NCBI GenBank assembly: GCA_947034895.1
Contig: OX344761.1
Span: 68,943,839-69,007,838, forward strand
Reading direction: 5' to 3'
Length of the DNA: 64,000 nt
Origin: Rhytidiadelphus loreus
Taxonomy: Eukaryota > Streptophyta > Bryopsida > Hypnales > Hylocomiaceae
Shown here: in pieces, positions 34,240 to 47,598 of the stretch
Numbering within the stretch: the stretch's first letter is position 1
How the letters are laid out: each line of letters opens with the position of its first letter
The notes under the pieces: generated by a model
Databases searched by the model: none
What the model saw: the letters and a program-made list of their open reading frames with translations, nothing else
Told to the model about the DNA's origin: nothing
Translations under genes and position numbers: made by a program

Positions 34240-34520
34240 AATTAAATACGGTGGGCACCCCAAAATGTGCCATTGACCCTAAACCGCCATCTTTACTATG
34301 TGTACATCTCCAAAATCAATTATGTACCTATATGGAAGAAACTATTTTAGAACCAAACTTTGTTCCTTCATAACTTTTGTATACCATAACCAAATGTCAT
34401 ATTATTTGGTGTGTTGGAACCTCCTTTCACGTGCCAACAAAAAAATATGAAAATTGACCAATCTAATAATAGTAACTAGGCATAGTAGGGGAAAAGTGGC
34501 AGTTCTTGGGGTAACCACCT
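34240..34520 (-). repeat. inverted repeat pair, right arm
   Basis: Reverse-complement partner of 32215-32490. Together with the direct repeats inside, the layout resembles the ends of a decayed composite or foldback element of ~2.3 kb. Confidence 0.8.
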
Positions 34521-34530
34521 TAGGTAATAT

Positions 34531-35842
34531 TGGTGTTCTTTGACTTGATTTTAAACAAGTCATGTTTCGGTTCCAAGCCATTAAATGGTCAATTATTTTG
34601 ATAGTCATCATGATTCATGAATTAGGAAAAAAAAATAACCCATGTTATGCAACATTTTTTCATTCATTTTAATGCAATATATTTAGGTTTGGATTAAATT
34701 TAACCCAAAATGAAGTAAAATTGCATTAAAATTAATGTGGGCTATTACTTAATAAAAAAAGATTTTTTATAGTGTAATAAAGAGTGTGAACAAGAAGAAA
34801 GTCTCTAATAGCACTTAGCTTGATGTTTACATTCACCTTCATTTTAAAGCTTGCACCAATTGTGAAACATTTAATGAAAACAATCAAACACACAAATATT
34901 ATAGCAAATGGTTTGTGCATGTCTCTTTTCCCAAATTTCCTTAACAAAATTGCTCATCAGGTGGTAAAGAATCAATTATGTTGACTTACACTTTCCTCAA
35001 CAAAACATCTTTGTAGAGTTATATATATTTAATTATACAAAAGTTGTGTATTCAATCCTAATTGGACTTTATATTTGCACTCATCTTTTTGAAATGGAAG
35101 ACATTCATAATTATATTCACACTTGTATGTAGGTATGTTTGAATATTCACCTCTCTTGAATTCAATATTCTTCATTTCATAATTGTGGTATGAAACCTTA
35201 TTTGACAACCATTTTTATAGCACAAATATAACTATTGTTTTTAAGATTAAAATGTATATATTCAAATTCCAATATACCAACCTCTACAATAGATTGCAAT
35301 CATTGCATCAATATTAGACCAAAAAAATCCATTTCAAAGCGTAGTATCAAAGTTATACTTGATTTAATAATTTAGAACTAAAAATGACCCAATGAAGTGT
35401 TAGGCATTTCAATCACATCTTGAATTGTCTATTCAGAAGGAAAAATTACAATCTATTGTACTAGAAGTAAGTGTAAAGAAATCCTAGTGAGTCTAATTAG
35501 AAATGTCAACTAGTTCAAGCAATCCAATATCCTCTATTGTGTATTCTACAAAAAGATTGTGTCATATCAAAGTGCACATAAATTAATATATGTGTTGAAT
35601 GTCAATCAAACTTTTGAAATTACTAAATATTACACTGTAGATTACAAACTAAGCTACAACAATATTAGATCAATTTATTTTGGTAGTTTTAATCCCCTAA
35701 AGTCCTATAGCCTTTTCCAATCAAAACTATTCAAAATTGTTTTTCTATTGCAAAGATTAAAAAAAATTAAAAAAAATTCCATGTCTAATTGTAGAATCTT
35801 GCACTAGATTAGTGTAAGAATGTGTAGAAGAAATTTCAAAAA
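34531..35842. other. AT-rich intergenic DNA
   Basis: No gene or clear repeat recognised beyond a CCCCTAAAGTCC motif near 35694. Confidence 0.55.
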
Positions 35843-37450
35843 CTTTTTTTTTTGAAAAAATGAGTGGACCCATTGCATTAAAAAATCCCATAGAACAGAA
35901 CAATATCCAAACCACAAGAGTTTGGTCAATGAAGAGATAAGAGAAAAAAAAAAAAAAAAAAAAAATCCAACAAAGAGAGCTCAAAGCACTAACACCTAAA
36001 CGGCCCCCCCCACTAATTGAGGTTGCAAAAGGGAGGTCCCTTTGTGGTCCAGATAATATGGGTGCCATGTTGATGAGCAAAGACATGAGATTGAAGCCAA
36101 ATGTAATCAAACCGCTCCCAAATTTCCTCGGCCGCTTGGGGCCGCTACCAAGCAGCATTCCTAGCTTTGAGTTGTGCAACCCGACCAGAGTTGAACAAGG
36201 CATTTCGAAGAATATTTTTGACAAGTTCCTAAGGCCACCGAGTTTGAGCGAACACCTTGCTATTGTGAGATACCCAAATGATCCAAAGCGACGAACCTCA
36301 TAGGAGGGACCAGATAGTGCAAGTTAAAGAAACTTCTTGGAGTAGAGGACCCAAAAACACATTGTGAGAAGTTGAGGTGGGTGAAGGGGCTAGAAGATTG
36401 GAAGACGTCCCAGAGGGAGTAGATTATCGATAAAGCATAATCCCATACTTCTTGTGATCTTGGGCAAGAGAAGAATCTATGTGTCGAGGTCTCTTCACTG
36501 TCATCAAGGCAACAATTACACATGGTATCGATGCTAGGTGAGATGCGTGCACGCCATGAATGTACCTCCACAACATTGTGCCAAACGGACCACTTAAAAG
36601 CCGCCTCCTTTTGCAATCTAGCCTTATGCCAAACGTCCTTCTAATTTGGAGGAAATGTAGGGGAGAGATGGTTATTCCATTTCGAGGGAATAGATCACTT
36701 GAGTTGACTGTGTCTGGTAAGGAGAGTACGGCCTAAGGAGGTAGAATATTTAATTAGCATGCTTCTATTGTTCCATTGCCACCTTGCATGGTCAACCGCC
36801 AAGAAGTAAATAGCCCCAACAAATAAAAGAAAAAGAACGCTCCTACGACCTTTTTACAACTTCAATATGTGAATCTTGCGAAGGAATCCCGTATGGGTTT
36901 CGAGACTAATTGATGGTGGAAGGGCGGCCAACTAACATGAAGTAGGGCCAATACTCATCTTTGGTAAATCCGCCGGTGTAGTGATGACTTGGGCTTGATG
37001 GAATAGGATCCTATTATCTAGTGTGTTGTTCATTCATGCAAGGATGGGGACATGGTCTTTGGCTTGTATAAATAGGCCCACCCATTCCCCTGTTTGGACC
37101 AACTCAAAATGCTTAGTAAGCATGTGTATCCAATTAGGAGGGACTAGAGAGATGAGATAGAGCCAACTATACCTTTTGGTGTCTAAGAGTGGGAAAGGAG
37201 AGGAAATTTTTGCCCAAGAGTAGAAGGTACATAGGTGTGAGTCTCGCAAATCGCTAAACTTGCACATGTCACCTTGTGCCTAAAGAAAAGTTGAAATTGC
37301 TCCAATGAAGGATGTAGACCACCAGAGACTTGTGTTAAGGACCTCATCAATATTACTAGGAGGGTGAGTCACTTTTTGTTTAACAATTTGACGCCATGCA
37401 TCAGTAATTCTATTCTATACTTTAGAGCCATGTGTGACAGAGGGTTTGTG
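35843..37450 (-). mobile_element. degenerate LINE (non-LTR retrotransposon) 3' end
   Basis: On the minus strand the sequence reads, in shifting frames, like the C-terminal part of a plant LINE polyprotein. An upstream region resembling the connector after reverse transcriptase (AWRQIVKQKVTHPP) is followed by a zf-RVT-like zinc motif within 36616-36260: WHNVVEVHSWRARISPSID, CNCC, then HRFFSC and EVWDYAL, i.e. Cys-x2-Cys and His-x4-Cys. A tail resembling other LINE C-termini follows. A run of ten A on the minus strand at 35852-35843 may be its poly(A) tail. Several stops and frameshifts show it is dead, and no reverse-transcriptase core is left. Confidence 0.7.
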
Positions 37451-37494
37451 GACCATAAGCCACAATTGTGATGATTACAATTACGATTATAAAG

Positions 37495-37970
37495 CCATAA
37501 TTTCAAAAACTTTGACCATATAGATTGCAATATATTTGCATTTGAATTGAAAAAATTTGGATTCTTTGTACCTTGCCTACCTAGATTTGAATCTTTTTAG
37601 GTGAAAACTTTTGTACTAATAGTTTTGAATTTCTAATTTTTTATTTTAAAGAACTGAGTTGAGAGTCTAGAAAAAAAATTAAGAAAATATACATCTAGTT
37701 TTTACACATTAAAAAATTGTTAAGTAGAAATAGGTTCAAGATTGAAGGGAAAACTAAACTGTTAATAGCTCTAAGATGGAATTGAAATACAAAATTATCA
37801 ATAATGAGATTGTTCTAGCGAGAAATCTTAGCCTCATGAATTTATTTTTTTCAATTGTGAAAATTGAGTTATAAAATGAATCCTATAAGTTATTTTTCCA
37901 AGAAGAAGCTTTGATAGCCCCCCAAAACAAGATTGTTTGTAACATTCACATAATACATGCAAATGGAATG
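37495..37970 (+). repeat. dispersed repeat family 2, copy 2
   Basis: Colinear with 25130-25620 in the same orientation, diverged. See that copy for the shared blocks. Confidence 0.65.
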
Positions 37971-40794
37971 AATTAAATCTTTCCATGTAGAAAAAAATAC
38001 AATATATGAGAAAAAATATATATATATTTAATTATTTGAAGTTTTTGTGGGATTTTTTTTCTACCTACCAAACTAAAATTTGGGCTTATTGTGCCATAAC
38101 TTTTGCTCCCAAGCACTAATAGAAATAAATTTATATTCCTACAAAGCTAATGTTTTTTTTAATCTTTGCAAAATGTTTCAAAAAATTACCATGAATATTG
38201 AGATTGTGGGAGCCTATCCAAAATCCATTTTTTCCTATTAGGAACAATGAGAATTTCGGGTTTAGACTAAGTTAAAATCAAATTTTCATGAGATCATCAT
38301 CAAAGCTAGATCTACATTGAAACATTATATAGTCTACACTTAACAAAATAAAATACTTCCAACTATTAATTTCAAGGTTTAATCCATATGAAAAATCCAA
38401 AATCAATTTGAATTGTTTTTACATAAGCATATAATAATCTTGCATCTACCATTGAAATTCACTATTAAAGTAAAAATTTGAATGTTTTGATTTCTATAGA
38501 TATGTTATTTCTTTGAAATTTTAGTATGTCTAGGCTAAGGGCCTATGCCAAAGACCACCTCTTCCTAGTAATGTGGGGCCTATAAATTCAAAGGTATTCA
38601 TTTTGTTTTTTTAAAAACGATTTGATTTGTAAAGTCAAATAAAATTTTGATCTCTCTCTCACACTTTCATATTTCTAAGTATATCTTTTATTGTGCCTAT
38701 CCACAACTTGATTTAGTTGAAATTTTGAAATATACAAGTATAGTTATTTTAGTCTATTGAATTAAAAAAAGCTTCACCATTATATATTTGTAAAGTAAAA
38801 AAAAGGGAATTTCAAATGAGACTTCCTAAATAATTCCATTGGAAGTGACTATTTGTAAAGTTTAATGGCTAATCATTCAAATTTGTCAATGAATAATACC
38901 AATAAATTATGGACTTTAGCTTTAACTTTAAATACATAAAAAGATTTTTGATAGAACTTTGGGCCTTTAGAATTTGCATTTCCAATTCATTTGTTAGTTT
39001 AGAAACCCCAAAGTAAGCTAAAGCAATGACCATGCATATTGTGTAACAATAACATCTGAGCATGACACATGTCAAGAATATTTTGAATCCACATTTGATT
39101 GGTTAGTGCCTTTGTGTATGCAATAAATATAGCTTGAAAACAAGATGGAAATTGGAAGAATAAAAATGAGGGCAAATATTTTCTAATACAAATAACTTGC
39201 TATGGCCGCGTAGATTACAGAAGCAACAAGCAATCTTGCCAATTAGACAAAGAAAACAAGTAGCAATCATGTTGAATAGACAAGGGAAGCCACCAAAGAT
39301 GCTTTTGGATATACTTACCTTAGAGCATCTATAATTGAATCACTACTTGAGTACAATAATTGTTGTAGGACCTTTGAAAACGAAGTTATGTGCGCTTTCA
39401 ACACTATCTTCACTTCCTTAAATCTTGTAGCTTGACACTTTGATAGGATATGGAGAATTCATGACTCACTCTCTCCATGGAAGATTCTTTGAACAAGACC
39501 TTCGTAACAATTTTTCCTTATCCACAAAAGAAACTCTTTGCCTCCTTCCCTTGCCAAAATATTGTGAATGGATAGAAGTGCCAAAAGGAAGTTCAGGATT
39601 CAAATGAATTAGTAAATGAACTCCATCCTTCCTCATGGAGTTCTATCCAAAAACTTGCTCTTCAAGATGCACTTCTAGCATGGATTTTGTCCTTTCTAAG
39701 GTGAAAAGACATTTATCAACAATTTTTGCCCTTTCCATTTTCTATTAACCCTAAAAGGCTAATGATCATTTCCATGTTGGGACTGTATATTCTTTAAATT
39801 TTTATTTTATTTTTGAGAGATGTAATCACATGTCATCTATAAATCTAAAAATATTTAGATTTTTTGCAAGATTTTGAAATTACTATGATTTTCTTAAGAA
39901 AAAAGTGAAGAAAATTCATATCAAATACAAAATTAGCTTCAAAAAATCTAAAATTTCTCCATGGATGTATATGATAGTGTATAATAGCATGTAGTAAAAT
40001 ATTTATTGTGAATTTCTATGATTAAACAAGATGTGTGGGCCCTAAAGAATCACTTACAAAAACAATATTATATGTCTACATTAAAGAATTGGTTCTCACA
40101 ACATGTAGATGGGAATTATTCTTAGGGATTGAGTAATGTTATTTGTAAAGCCCAAGGGATTACTAACATATATCTATTGTAACCACATGCATTAAGAGGG
40201 TATTTTAATGGAGGCTATCACGTACTTAGAATACTTAAGGTATATTCTAAGTATATTCTACGCATGTTCTAATTAGATTATCAAATTATCGCTTTTTGAG
40301 TTTAAAGCACCCTACATTACATGCAAAATTTTATGATTTGTTAGAAATGTTACCCTTTATAAATAAAAAATATCCTATGTTTTAACTCATGTGGTTTTCT
40401 AACTCAACCCAAGTGTCCCCCCATATTGTAAAAGGAAGTAATAACGTTAGCATTGAAGTAGGTGAGGTATTTGGAATTGAAACAAGAAATAGAATTGCAA
40501 GGAGGAAAAAAGGAAAAAAAACTAGAGCTTTCTTTCGATCCACACTGTCAATTGTTTACATTAATCTAGAAAAATGTTTGATTTCACATCTAAAAGCTTC
40601 AAATTGTCACCCCCATCATATTTTGTATGTCTTCATATTTCGTATGTCTTTGGTAGCATTCCAAAAAAATGATCCAAAAAATTGACTCAAATACACACCA
40701 AAATTGCTTTACACATAAGATCACTAGTATTAAGTGACATGCTTGATTCTATGGTGTAAATGCAAAAGTCAATTAAGCTTGCAAATAAGGATTT
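37971..40794. other. AT-rich intergenic DNA
   Basis: Only a reversed family-1 repeat (about 39780-39960) is recognisable. No gene-like frame with supporting composition. Confidence 0.5.
39780..39960 (-). repeat. dispersed AT-rich repeat family 1, reversed copy
   Basis: Reverse complement carries GAAAATTTTATTTGATATG-like, GAATTTTCTTCACTTTTTTC and ATGTGATTACATCTCT blocks in the family order. More diverged than the 32520 and 60070 copies. Confidence 0.5.
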
Positions 40795-41079
40795 CATTAG
40801 ATGTTTTCTGGGGGTGGGGAGGGCCGTTTCGGCCTGTTCCCGACCCTGATCCCCCTGGTAGTTTCGGGGAACAACCGTTTCCGATAGAAAATTTTTGAAA
40901 AAAAAAAAAAATTTACATTCTTGAAATGAGAAAAAAAACAGAAAAAAAAATTCATTTTTTTTTTGAAAAAAAAAAAATGCCGATGTGGCAGTCGCTCGAC
41001 CACATTAGCAGGCAGTTCGCAGCAGTTCCCAAGGCCTGATAACTCGCGGCCCTCCACAATGCTGGAAACCCATCTAATG
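40795..41079. mobile_element. MITE-like foldback element 2
   Basis: About 285 bp, close to the 289 bp of element 1. Left end CATTAGATG...GGGGAGGGCCG and right end CGGCCCTCCA...CATCTAATG form an imperfect ~32-bp inverted repeat. The interior repeats the plan of element 1: GCCGTTTC(GG)CCTGTTCCC near the left, an A/T-tract core with TTCTTGAAATGAGAAAA, and CTCGACCAC and GCAGCAG blocks near the right. Confidence 0.65.
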
Positions 41080-42721
41080 ATCATTGCTATATTGATTAGG
41101 TATGCAGACTTTTAGTAATGTACATAACCTTTCATGAATTGGATTCATCTCTATTATTGAAATGAGAAAGAATTGTGCAAGGTGTATGGGTTGAATCAAA
41201 CTCTACAAATTAAAAACCTTGCCTTATATAACTATCAATCTTGAAAAATTGCTTAAGTTGAAAAAATGGCTCTAAAACCAATTCAAATAGACAATAGTGA
41301 ATGAAAGATTGCAATAATTGTTCCAATTGTTTTTTGAGACCTTCTTGAGTGTATTTGCAACAGATGATGGTAAAATTTTCAGATTGGATTATTGATCACA
41401 ATAAGGTAGGAGGCTCTTAAAGTGTCCTTTTAAGAGCTGATTGCATTTTGGGGGAAGCTAAATTCCTTGAAATAATTTTCAATAAATTTTCTTAGGAAGA
41501 AAAATGGAATTGGCATCTAATCCAAGTCATTATATATTTTTTGGACCTTCATGGAATTAATTACAAATTTTTGAAGTTGAAACGCAATGGTTTTTAAAAG
41601 CGCCCCCCTCCTGAAATGTACATTGTTGGTGCATTGAAGAAAGTAAAATGTACCTTTGTGTTAGAAATTGCTTTTAGAGTCAGGTTGCTTTTAGAGCCAC
41701 CTACCTTAGTCACTTCTAAGGAGTTTTACTATCTTCAGGCTCCTTGCTTATGAAGAATATCAAGCAAAAGTAATGGTATTTTTGAATTTCAGTCCAATTC
41801 ATGAATTCAAGTTAATCAAAAGCAGTTTTTACTCGACTTTGAAAATTTCCTAAAATGCAATTTTTCATTACAATTTGAACACCGACTCCATTTCCTAGAT
41901 CTCTGCAATTATCCAATACAGAATGACAGGGAAAATTTGGTTTATGCAATGATATTCTAGACTACAACAAACAAAAACTAAAGTTTTGATTTCTAAGCAT
42001 ATTATTTATTTGATAAGATTTTTTGTCACTGTTTCAAAAAAAATTCACAACAATTCTCAAAAATCTAAAACACGTGATTTCATCTCTAAAAAAATAAATA
42101 ATAACAATAACAATAACCATATCAACAGAACCTTGGGTGGATCAAGCTTCACAACCATATCAACAAAACCTCGCATAGATGTATCATATGGGGACTTTCC
42201 TATTTTATTTATTTTATGACCAAAGAATACAATGTTCTTCATTAACCTGAATCAAATTGAATATTCTAAAACCATGAATCCGTGATTCAATCGATGAAAA
42301 TAGAGGATGTCAAGGTACCATGGTGACATAGACAGCATACCTCCTTCAAGCGCCTTGAAAGTTTGAGCAAGTTTGTTCTCCTCATGGATTTTCAACCTGA
42401 GCAACCAAGAACTTGCAGCAGGTGAAAAAATAGGGTCTTATATTGACCCACTCTTTACTGAAGTCTAGCCATTCCTCCCAATTCATCTTTTCCGCTAGAA
42501 AGACATCTATTAATTTATCACATACACAGTTCATTTTATTTGTCTCCACCTCTCTTTCTGAACTTCAGGAGAATGTGTCATCCACGCTCCTAGAGGCAGC
42601 TTTGTTTTTGTATCTAATCTCATCTTTTGCCCCCTGAACCAATCACCACATGACAAAGGTCAGAAAAAAGCCAATTATGAAGCTGAAAGTAAATTCATTG
42701 CAATATCACCATGGAAAGCTC
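41080..42721. other. AT-rich intergenic DNA
   Basis: No gene recognised. A partial family-1 repeat (CACGTGATTTCATCTCTAAAA) lies near 42070-42095, followed by an AATAACAATAACAATAACC run at 42098-42117. Confidence 0.5.
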
Positions 42722-42741
42722 TAAACCCTAAACCCTAACCT
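42722..42741 (+). promoter_or_regulatory. telo-box tandem (CTAAACCCTAAACCCTAACC)
   Basis: Nearly three AAACCCTAA units at the left edge of a GC-richer block (about 42720-43320). The orientation fits a plus-strand transcript. The downstream block has several short open frames (for example 43053-43301) that I cannot identify, and a minus-strand MAMAMASLWMPPL-like frame near 42940-42900. Confidence 0.45.
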
Positions 42742-43760
42742 CACTGTTGAAAACTCCGTGGCCTGCATCCATCGCAAAATCTCGAACAACCACCAAAGGG
42801 CAACCACTGCGACAGTCAGTGACATTCATTCGTAACACTCTGCCTGTACATTTTCGATGAGGCAGACAAATGGACATGGAGCTAATTGCAACGATAGAGG
42901 AGGCATCCAGAGCGACGCCATGGCCATGGCCATAGCCACCCAGAAACAGGATATAATTCCTCTAAATTCGGCGGTATCCCTTAGCCTAGAAAATTACATG
43001 TACGACTAGTGCCATATTAGCATATCTACAAAGGGAGACTTTCACATCTGATTTGACGAGACTGTCGACCAGAATTTTCATAATTCAACAACAAATTTCG
43101 AAACTTCAACAGCATGAAGAAAATGACAAACGAGACAGTTCAATACAACGCAACAATCTCATGGTTGCTTCCCGCATAAGGTCCATGAAACCAAACTTGT
43201 TGGAGACAAAGATCAACGGACAAAAGACGGAGCTTGCTCAGCCAACTCTGAATTTCACATTGGATTTAAGGTTGGGTTTGAACGCCTACATGCATTTCTA
43301 ACAATCGATTAGGTCAACAAAAGGTAAGACAACGCTGTATTTGCAACACCAGCAGAAATCGAGGCCTGTGGATTCTTAAATCGTATCGGAATTGAAGCAA
43401 TTTCACGACAAGATGAGAACATTGTGATATCGATTTGTAGATTGAAATTCCTTCTGCGGAATTTGGTGTTCAATTTCCACTTTCAAGATTCACAAAATCG
43501 TTTTGAGTAAACTGAGAGAACGGATTCGGAAACTATGCTGCAACCTAATGTTGTTGAAACGGCTACAGGGACCGAAGGGAAGAGACGTTCCCACGTTCTC
43601 AAGTTCGTTCCCATGTTCTTCAAATGAAGTCGAAGTTCCCCCATTCGGGAGCGTCAGCGTGTCCGGAGTCCGGACGGGCCCCATAAAAACCAAAAGATCA
43701 TGTTTACAGGCCCAAAGTTTAAATTTCAAATTGGAGCATAAACTACACTTTATTATATTC
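42742..43760. other. GC-richer block of unknown nature
   Basis: Composition and the upstream telo-box suggest transcription, but no domain, no consistent exon chain and no start codon could be chosen. A GC-rich patch at 43550-43690 has the near-palindrome GTCCGGAGTCCGGAC at 43657-43676. Confidence 0.3.
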
Positions 43761-45394
43761 ATTTAATTAGTTGAGTTCAAACTCAAAAAAGATCATTTTT
43801 ATGAATCAAATCAGTCATGTCAAGAGTAAGGAGTTTGAAGTTGTCAAATTACAGTACATGTGATCCATGGATTAAGCATCTCCCTATGTAAAAAAGTCAA
43901 CAATACCACAAAGAGAGGATTTCCAACACCAGGCACTTGCAAAAGTGTTCAACCAAGTCCTTGTAAAAAAAATGGATGAAAATTGGATTTTTTATCATCT
44001 TCTAGAGATGTTAAATGTCATCCAAAAGCCATTTTCTGGCCTCCCAAGTATTTTATATAAATAATAATAGAAAATTGACATGTATAAAGAAAAATTTGAA
44101 TTTAAACATGATATAAAATCCAATATTTCAAACTTCATTCACACATTCAAAGACATTAGGGAATTTATCTTTAATAGTGGCTTCTTTCAACAACTTATCA
44201 TCTATAAAGTCATAGCCTACCTATAATATATATTGTCACTATGACAAATCGACTCCTCGAATTTCCAACTCCTTTTGCCTCCAACATCCCTCATATCTTT
44301 CTATATGCAAAGGTTTGGTTGCCAAATCCAAAGTTAGAACATGCATCAAAGAATCTCATGCCTCTCTACTCTTAGTGAAGCCTTTTTCTAAGATTTATTC
44401 ATAATGTTTACTTTTCCTTCACCTTTCTTTAGGAGAATTCCCCACTTTCTTTCTTAGAGGGCATCCTTTAAATTTTTTAAATACCTAGAGAAGGGCAAAG
44501 TGCCTAGGAAGTTAAGGCCTTCAGCGCAAGGTACTATTGACCACCTATTTTACCAACCTTCAATTCATGATGCCCTTATTTTGAAATAATTAAAGTATCT
44601 AGAGCATATTTCTCTACATTAAATCAAACAAAATTGAAGTGGTGGTTTATAGAGTTGAGTAGAAATGGCTTAATGTTTTTAAATCCAAAGTACAACTGCC
44701 AAACTAGAAAGTAGTCAATTTTTTGCAAAGATAGCTAAAAAGATAGTGGTTTTTAACAATTCTATGGCGGTGGCCATAAAAACTTTTATTGAATCTTGAA
44801 TTTTTATTGAATCTTAAATTTGTGAAACACCCATAGGCACAAAGTAAATAAATAAAATTTATTTTAATCATAGAGATCTCAAAAGCATTATATAATTTAA
44901 GTTTGAAACATTTTATATGTATTCTATATGAAGGTTTGTTTAATATCTCATAGTTACAATTTTTATTTTTCATTTTTATTTCATGCAAAAACCTTGACCC
45001 AAATCGACATGTTTTATAACTTTGTTTGAACAATTTGATTCAAACATGGATTAATTAACAAAAATTTGGAATTGGTTTGAATATGTTTTGTTGCTTTGAA
45101 TGACTTGATTTGGGCACCACTTTGGGCTTGTAAATAGATTTGGTGGAATTACTTGCAATGCTCATTCAAATGTTCCTCACATGGTCAATTTTTGTTTTTA
45201 GATGGTCATACAAAAAGTCATCTTTAATTAAAAAAAGATAATGCTCATAAGAAAAATCATATCACTTACAATTGATGGAATTTTAAAAGGTTTGAATTTT
45301 TACAATTGACAAGACTTGGAGGCCAATGGTGCTAGTATGTGAGCTTAGAAATATGAGCCTATGAGCCTTGAGTCTAGGCACATATTAGGTACTC
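43761..45394. other. AT-rich intergenic DNA
   Basis: Nothing recognisable on either strand. Confidence 0.5.
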
Positions 45395-45680
45395 TACAAC
45401 TATTGAAGATGTTTATAACATACATACTTGTAATATAAACATCCAATAACCATAGAAGGTGCTTATAACATAGGTACCTATAACATAAACACCTATATTA
45501 TAAATATCCTATAACCATGGAAGGTACTTATAATATAGACACTTATAATATAATTAGGCACCTATAATATAAACATCCTATAGCCATGAAAGGTGCTTAT
45601 AACATAGGTACCTACAACATAGACACCTATAATATAAACATCCTATAATTATGGAAGGTGCCTATAACATAGGAGCTTAG
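45395..45680. repeat. ~66-bp tandem repeat, four units
   Basis: CCAT(A/G)GAAGGT(G/A)CTTATAA recurs near 45449, 45515, 45584 and 45650. Each unit contains smaller ACCTATAACATA/ACCTATAATATA sub-repeats of ~15-17 bp, so it is a two-level array. Confidence 0.85.
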
Positions 45681-46747
45681 GCTCCTATGCTCATGAAATC
45701 AAGATCTTAGGCTCACATAATAGCAATCGTAACTTGGAGGCCGTAGATAGATTCCTTCAAATGAGTTGGTACCCTCAAATTTATTCAAGCTATAAATTGG
45801 GCCAATCTTTTCAAGACATTGAAGACGTTTGTTGAAGTTGTTATTTAAGTTTTGTGTGTACAATCAAATGTTGTAAGTTTGTTTATTGAGCATTTTTAAA
45901 ATTTTCTTTATTAGCATCATTGCTTCTTTGTCAATATCAAAATATCATCTTGTTTCGTGTTTCTTGTTGATAACAATTATAAATGCAGCTATCTATACTT
46001 GGTTATATTCTACTCTCTAACATTGTAATTGTTTAGGATTTTGTTTGGTATAACATATGAATTTAATATTTTGTCTTAATACATTGTAGATTTTGGGCCA
46101 TGGATGCGGTACTTGTTTTGCAATATGTGTAGCTAGTTACTTATTGAAGGTACCTTATGTCCCTTTAACCAAATTGTAGTCATATATGGCATTTGTAATT
46201 GCAATTTAGGGTTTGGAAATATTTTGTAATTGTTCTTTAGTTTGTAGTCTTTTGAATTGATTTTTCTTACCATATATGCTTGATTTATATTGTGTCATTT
46301 TGTTATCCATATTCTCACTTTCTCTAAGTTAAATGATACTATAAACTCAAACAAAAACAAATGCTTTGCAATTATGCATTTGCTCATGGGATGATGTAAA
46401 ATACTCTAGCCTTTGGCATGCATATATTATGTTGCTATGGTTTGATGAGTGAGAGGGTCTTTAGCATTCTAAAGTTATCAAATGCTCTTGCACTCATTAC
46501 TCAAGGATATCTAAATTTGAAGTAGATGTATTGTTGTAAATGCAGGTTATAGGATGGAAATGGGTGGTGGTGGTGTATGTGTAAGAGCATCACACAGGTG
46601 AAGACATTCTCTTGTACAGGCTTCTTGCTACAACATCTTAGACTTGCAAACCAAATCTTAGTAAAATGGCCAAAATTGAAGGCCAAATATCCTCGAGCCA
46701 ACTTATATAAGCCTATATTCTAAATGATTATTCACAATGGATGTAAT
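45681..46747. other. AT-rich intergenic DNA
   Basis: Left flank of the Mutator-like element. No gene recognised; a GGTGGTGGTGGTG run lies at 46563-46577. Confidence 0.5.
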
Positions 46748-47110
46748 ACATGTAGGCACGGGGGGGACACTCTTCGTATTTTCTGGATACCACGTGCGGC
46801 GCTGGGGTATTTTTAGGGGGGGTATTTATTTATTTTTTTGAATTTTCAGGCCCCTATAATTACTTATAAACCCCCCTAGAGCCCATATTATCATGCCTAT
46901 CTTTACTTATAATACGTACATAGGCTGAATTTATTGGAGGCTATTTTCTTTATAAAGAACAAAACTAATTTAACAAGTAATGAGAATTAAAGTGACAAGA
47001 TATGCCCTGTACACCCACAAGATTCAACTTTAAGGCAAAAAATGGATGTGTTTACATTAGAATGCATACTTGAAGACAAATACATGCACAAATGCTAAAT
47101 AAAAGCAAGA

Positions 47111-47240
47111 CATTACAAATGACAAAGTAATGAAAGAGTTTAATGTACAAAATGTGTTAAAAAACACAAACATTACAAATGAAAAAGTAATGAAAGAGTT
47201 TAATGTACTAAAGGTGTTAAAAAACACAAACATTACAAAT
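47111..47240. repeat. 60-bp tandem repeat in the MULE
   Basis: CATTACAAATGA(C/A)AAAGTAATG starts at 47111 and 47171, with a third CATTACAAAT at 47231. Units are nearly identical, so the duplication is young. Confidence 0.9.
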
Positions 47241-47520
47241 CATTTACAAGAACTATGGCAACAAGCTGCAGTTCTAAGCCATCCAACACATGTGAAAAAA
47301 AATTTAGAGTCTATGACACAAATGTCTACTTGTACATGAGACTCATAGTCACCCCAAACCAATTGGAGAAGTGATTGTTGCCATAGTTCTGCAAATCATG
47401 TTCTACAACCATGTTCTGCAAATCCACCAATCATCACATTCCAAGTGATTACACTGCACCCCATAAATCACAAGTCACAAGTCTGATTGACAAAACCAGC
47501 AGCCTCTCAGAAAACAGTCA

Positions 47521-47598
47521 TGCATCAAAAAAGATGCCACACTTCCAATACATGTGAACAAGTGCATCCCTCACACACAAATGTGACTGAAGTCCTCC
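47521..47598 (-). pseudogene. captured PPR-like fragment
   Basis: The minus strand reads GGLQSHLCVRDALVHMYWKC followed by GIFFDA, then a stop. This fits the pentatricopeptide-repeat pattern of plant organellar RNA-binding proteins (xALVxMYxKCGxxxDA), in which helix A ends and helix B starts. Only about one repeat is left. The frame continues upstream into simple-repeat translation that is not PPR. Its position inside a Mutator-like element suggests transduplication from a host gene. Confidence 0.55.

Noticed and set aside
35942..35965. Poly(A) run as a plus-strand retrotransposon tail
   Set aside because: The coding remnants next to it are on the minus strand, where the run is poly(T); the minus-strand A-run at 35843-35852 fits a tail better.
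42722..42741. Interstitial telomere
   Set aside because: Fewer than three AAACCCT units; this is the size of a promoter telo-box, not a telomere remnant.
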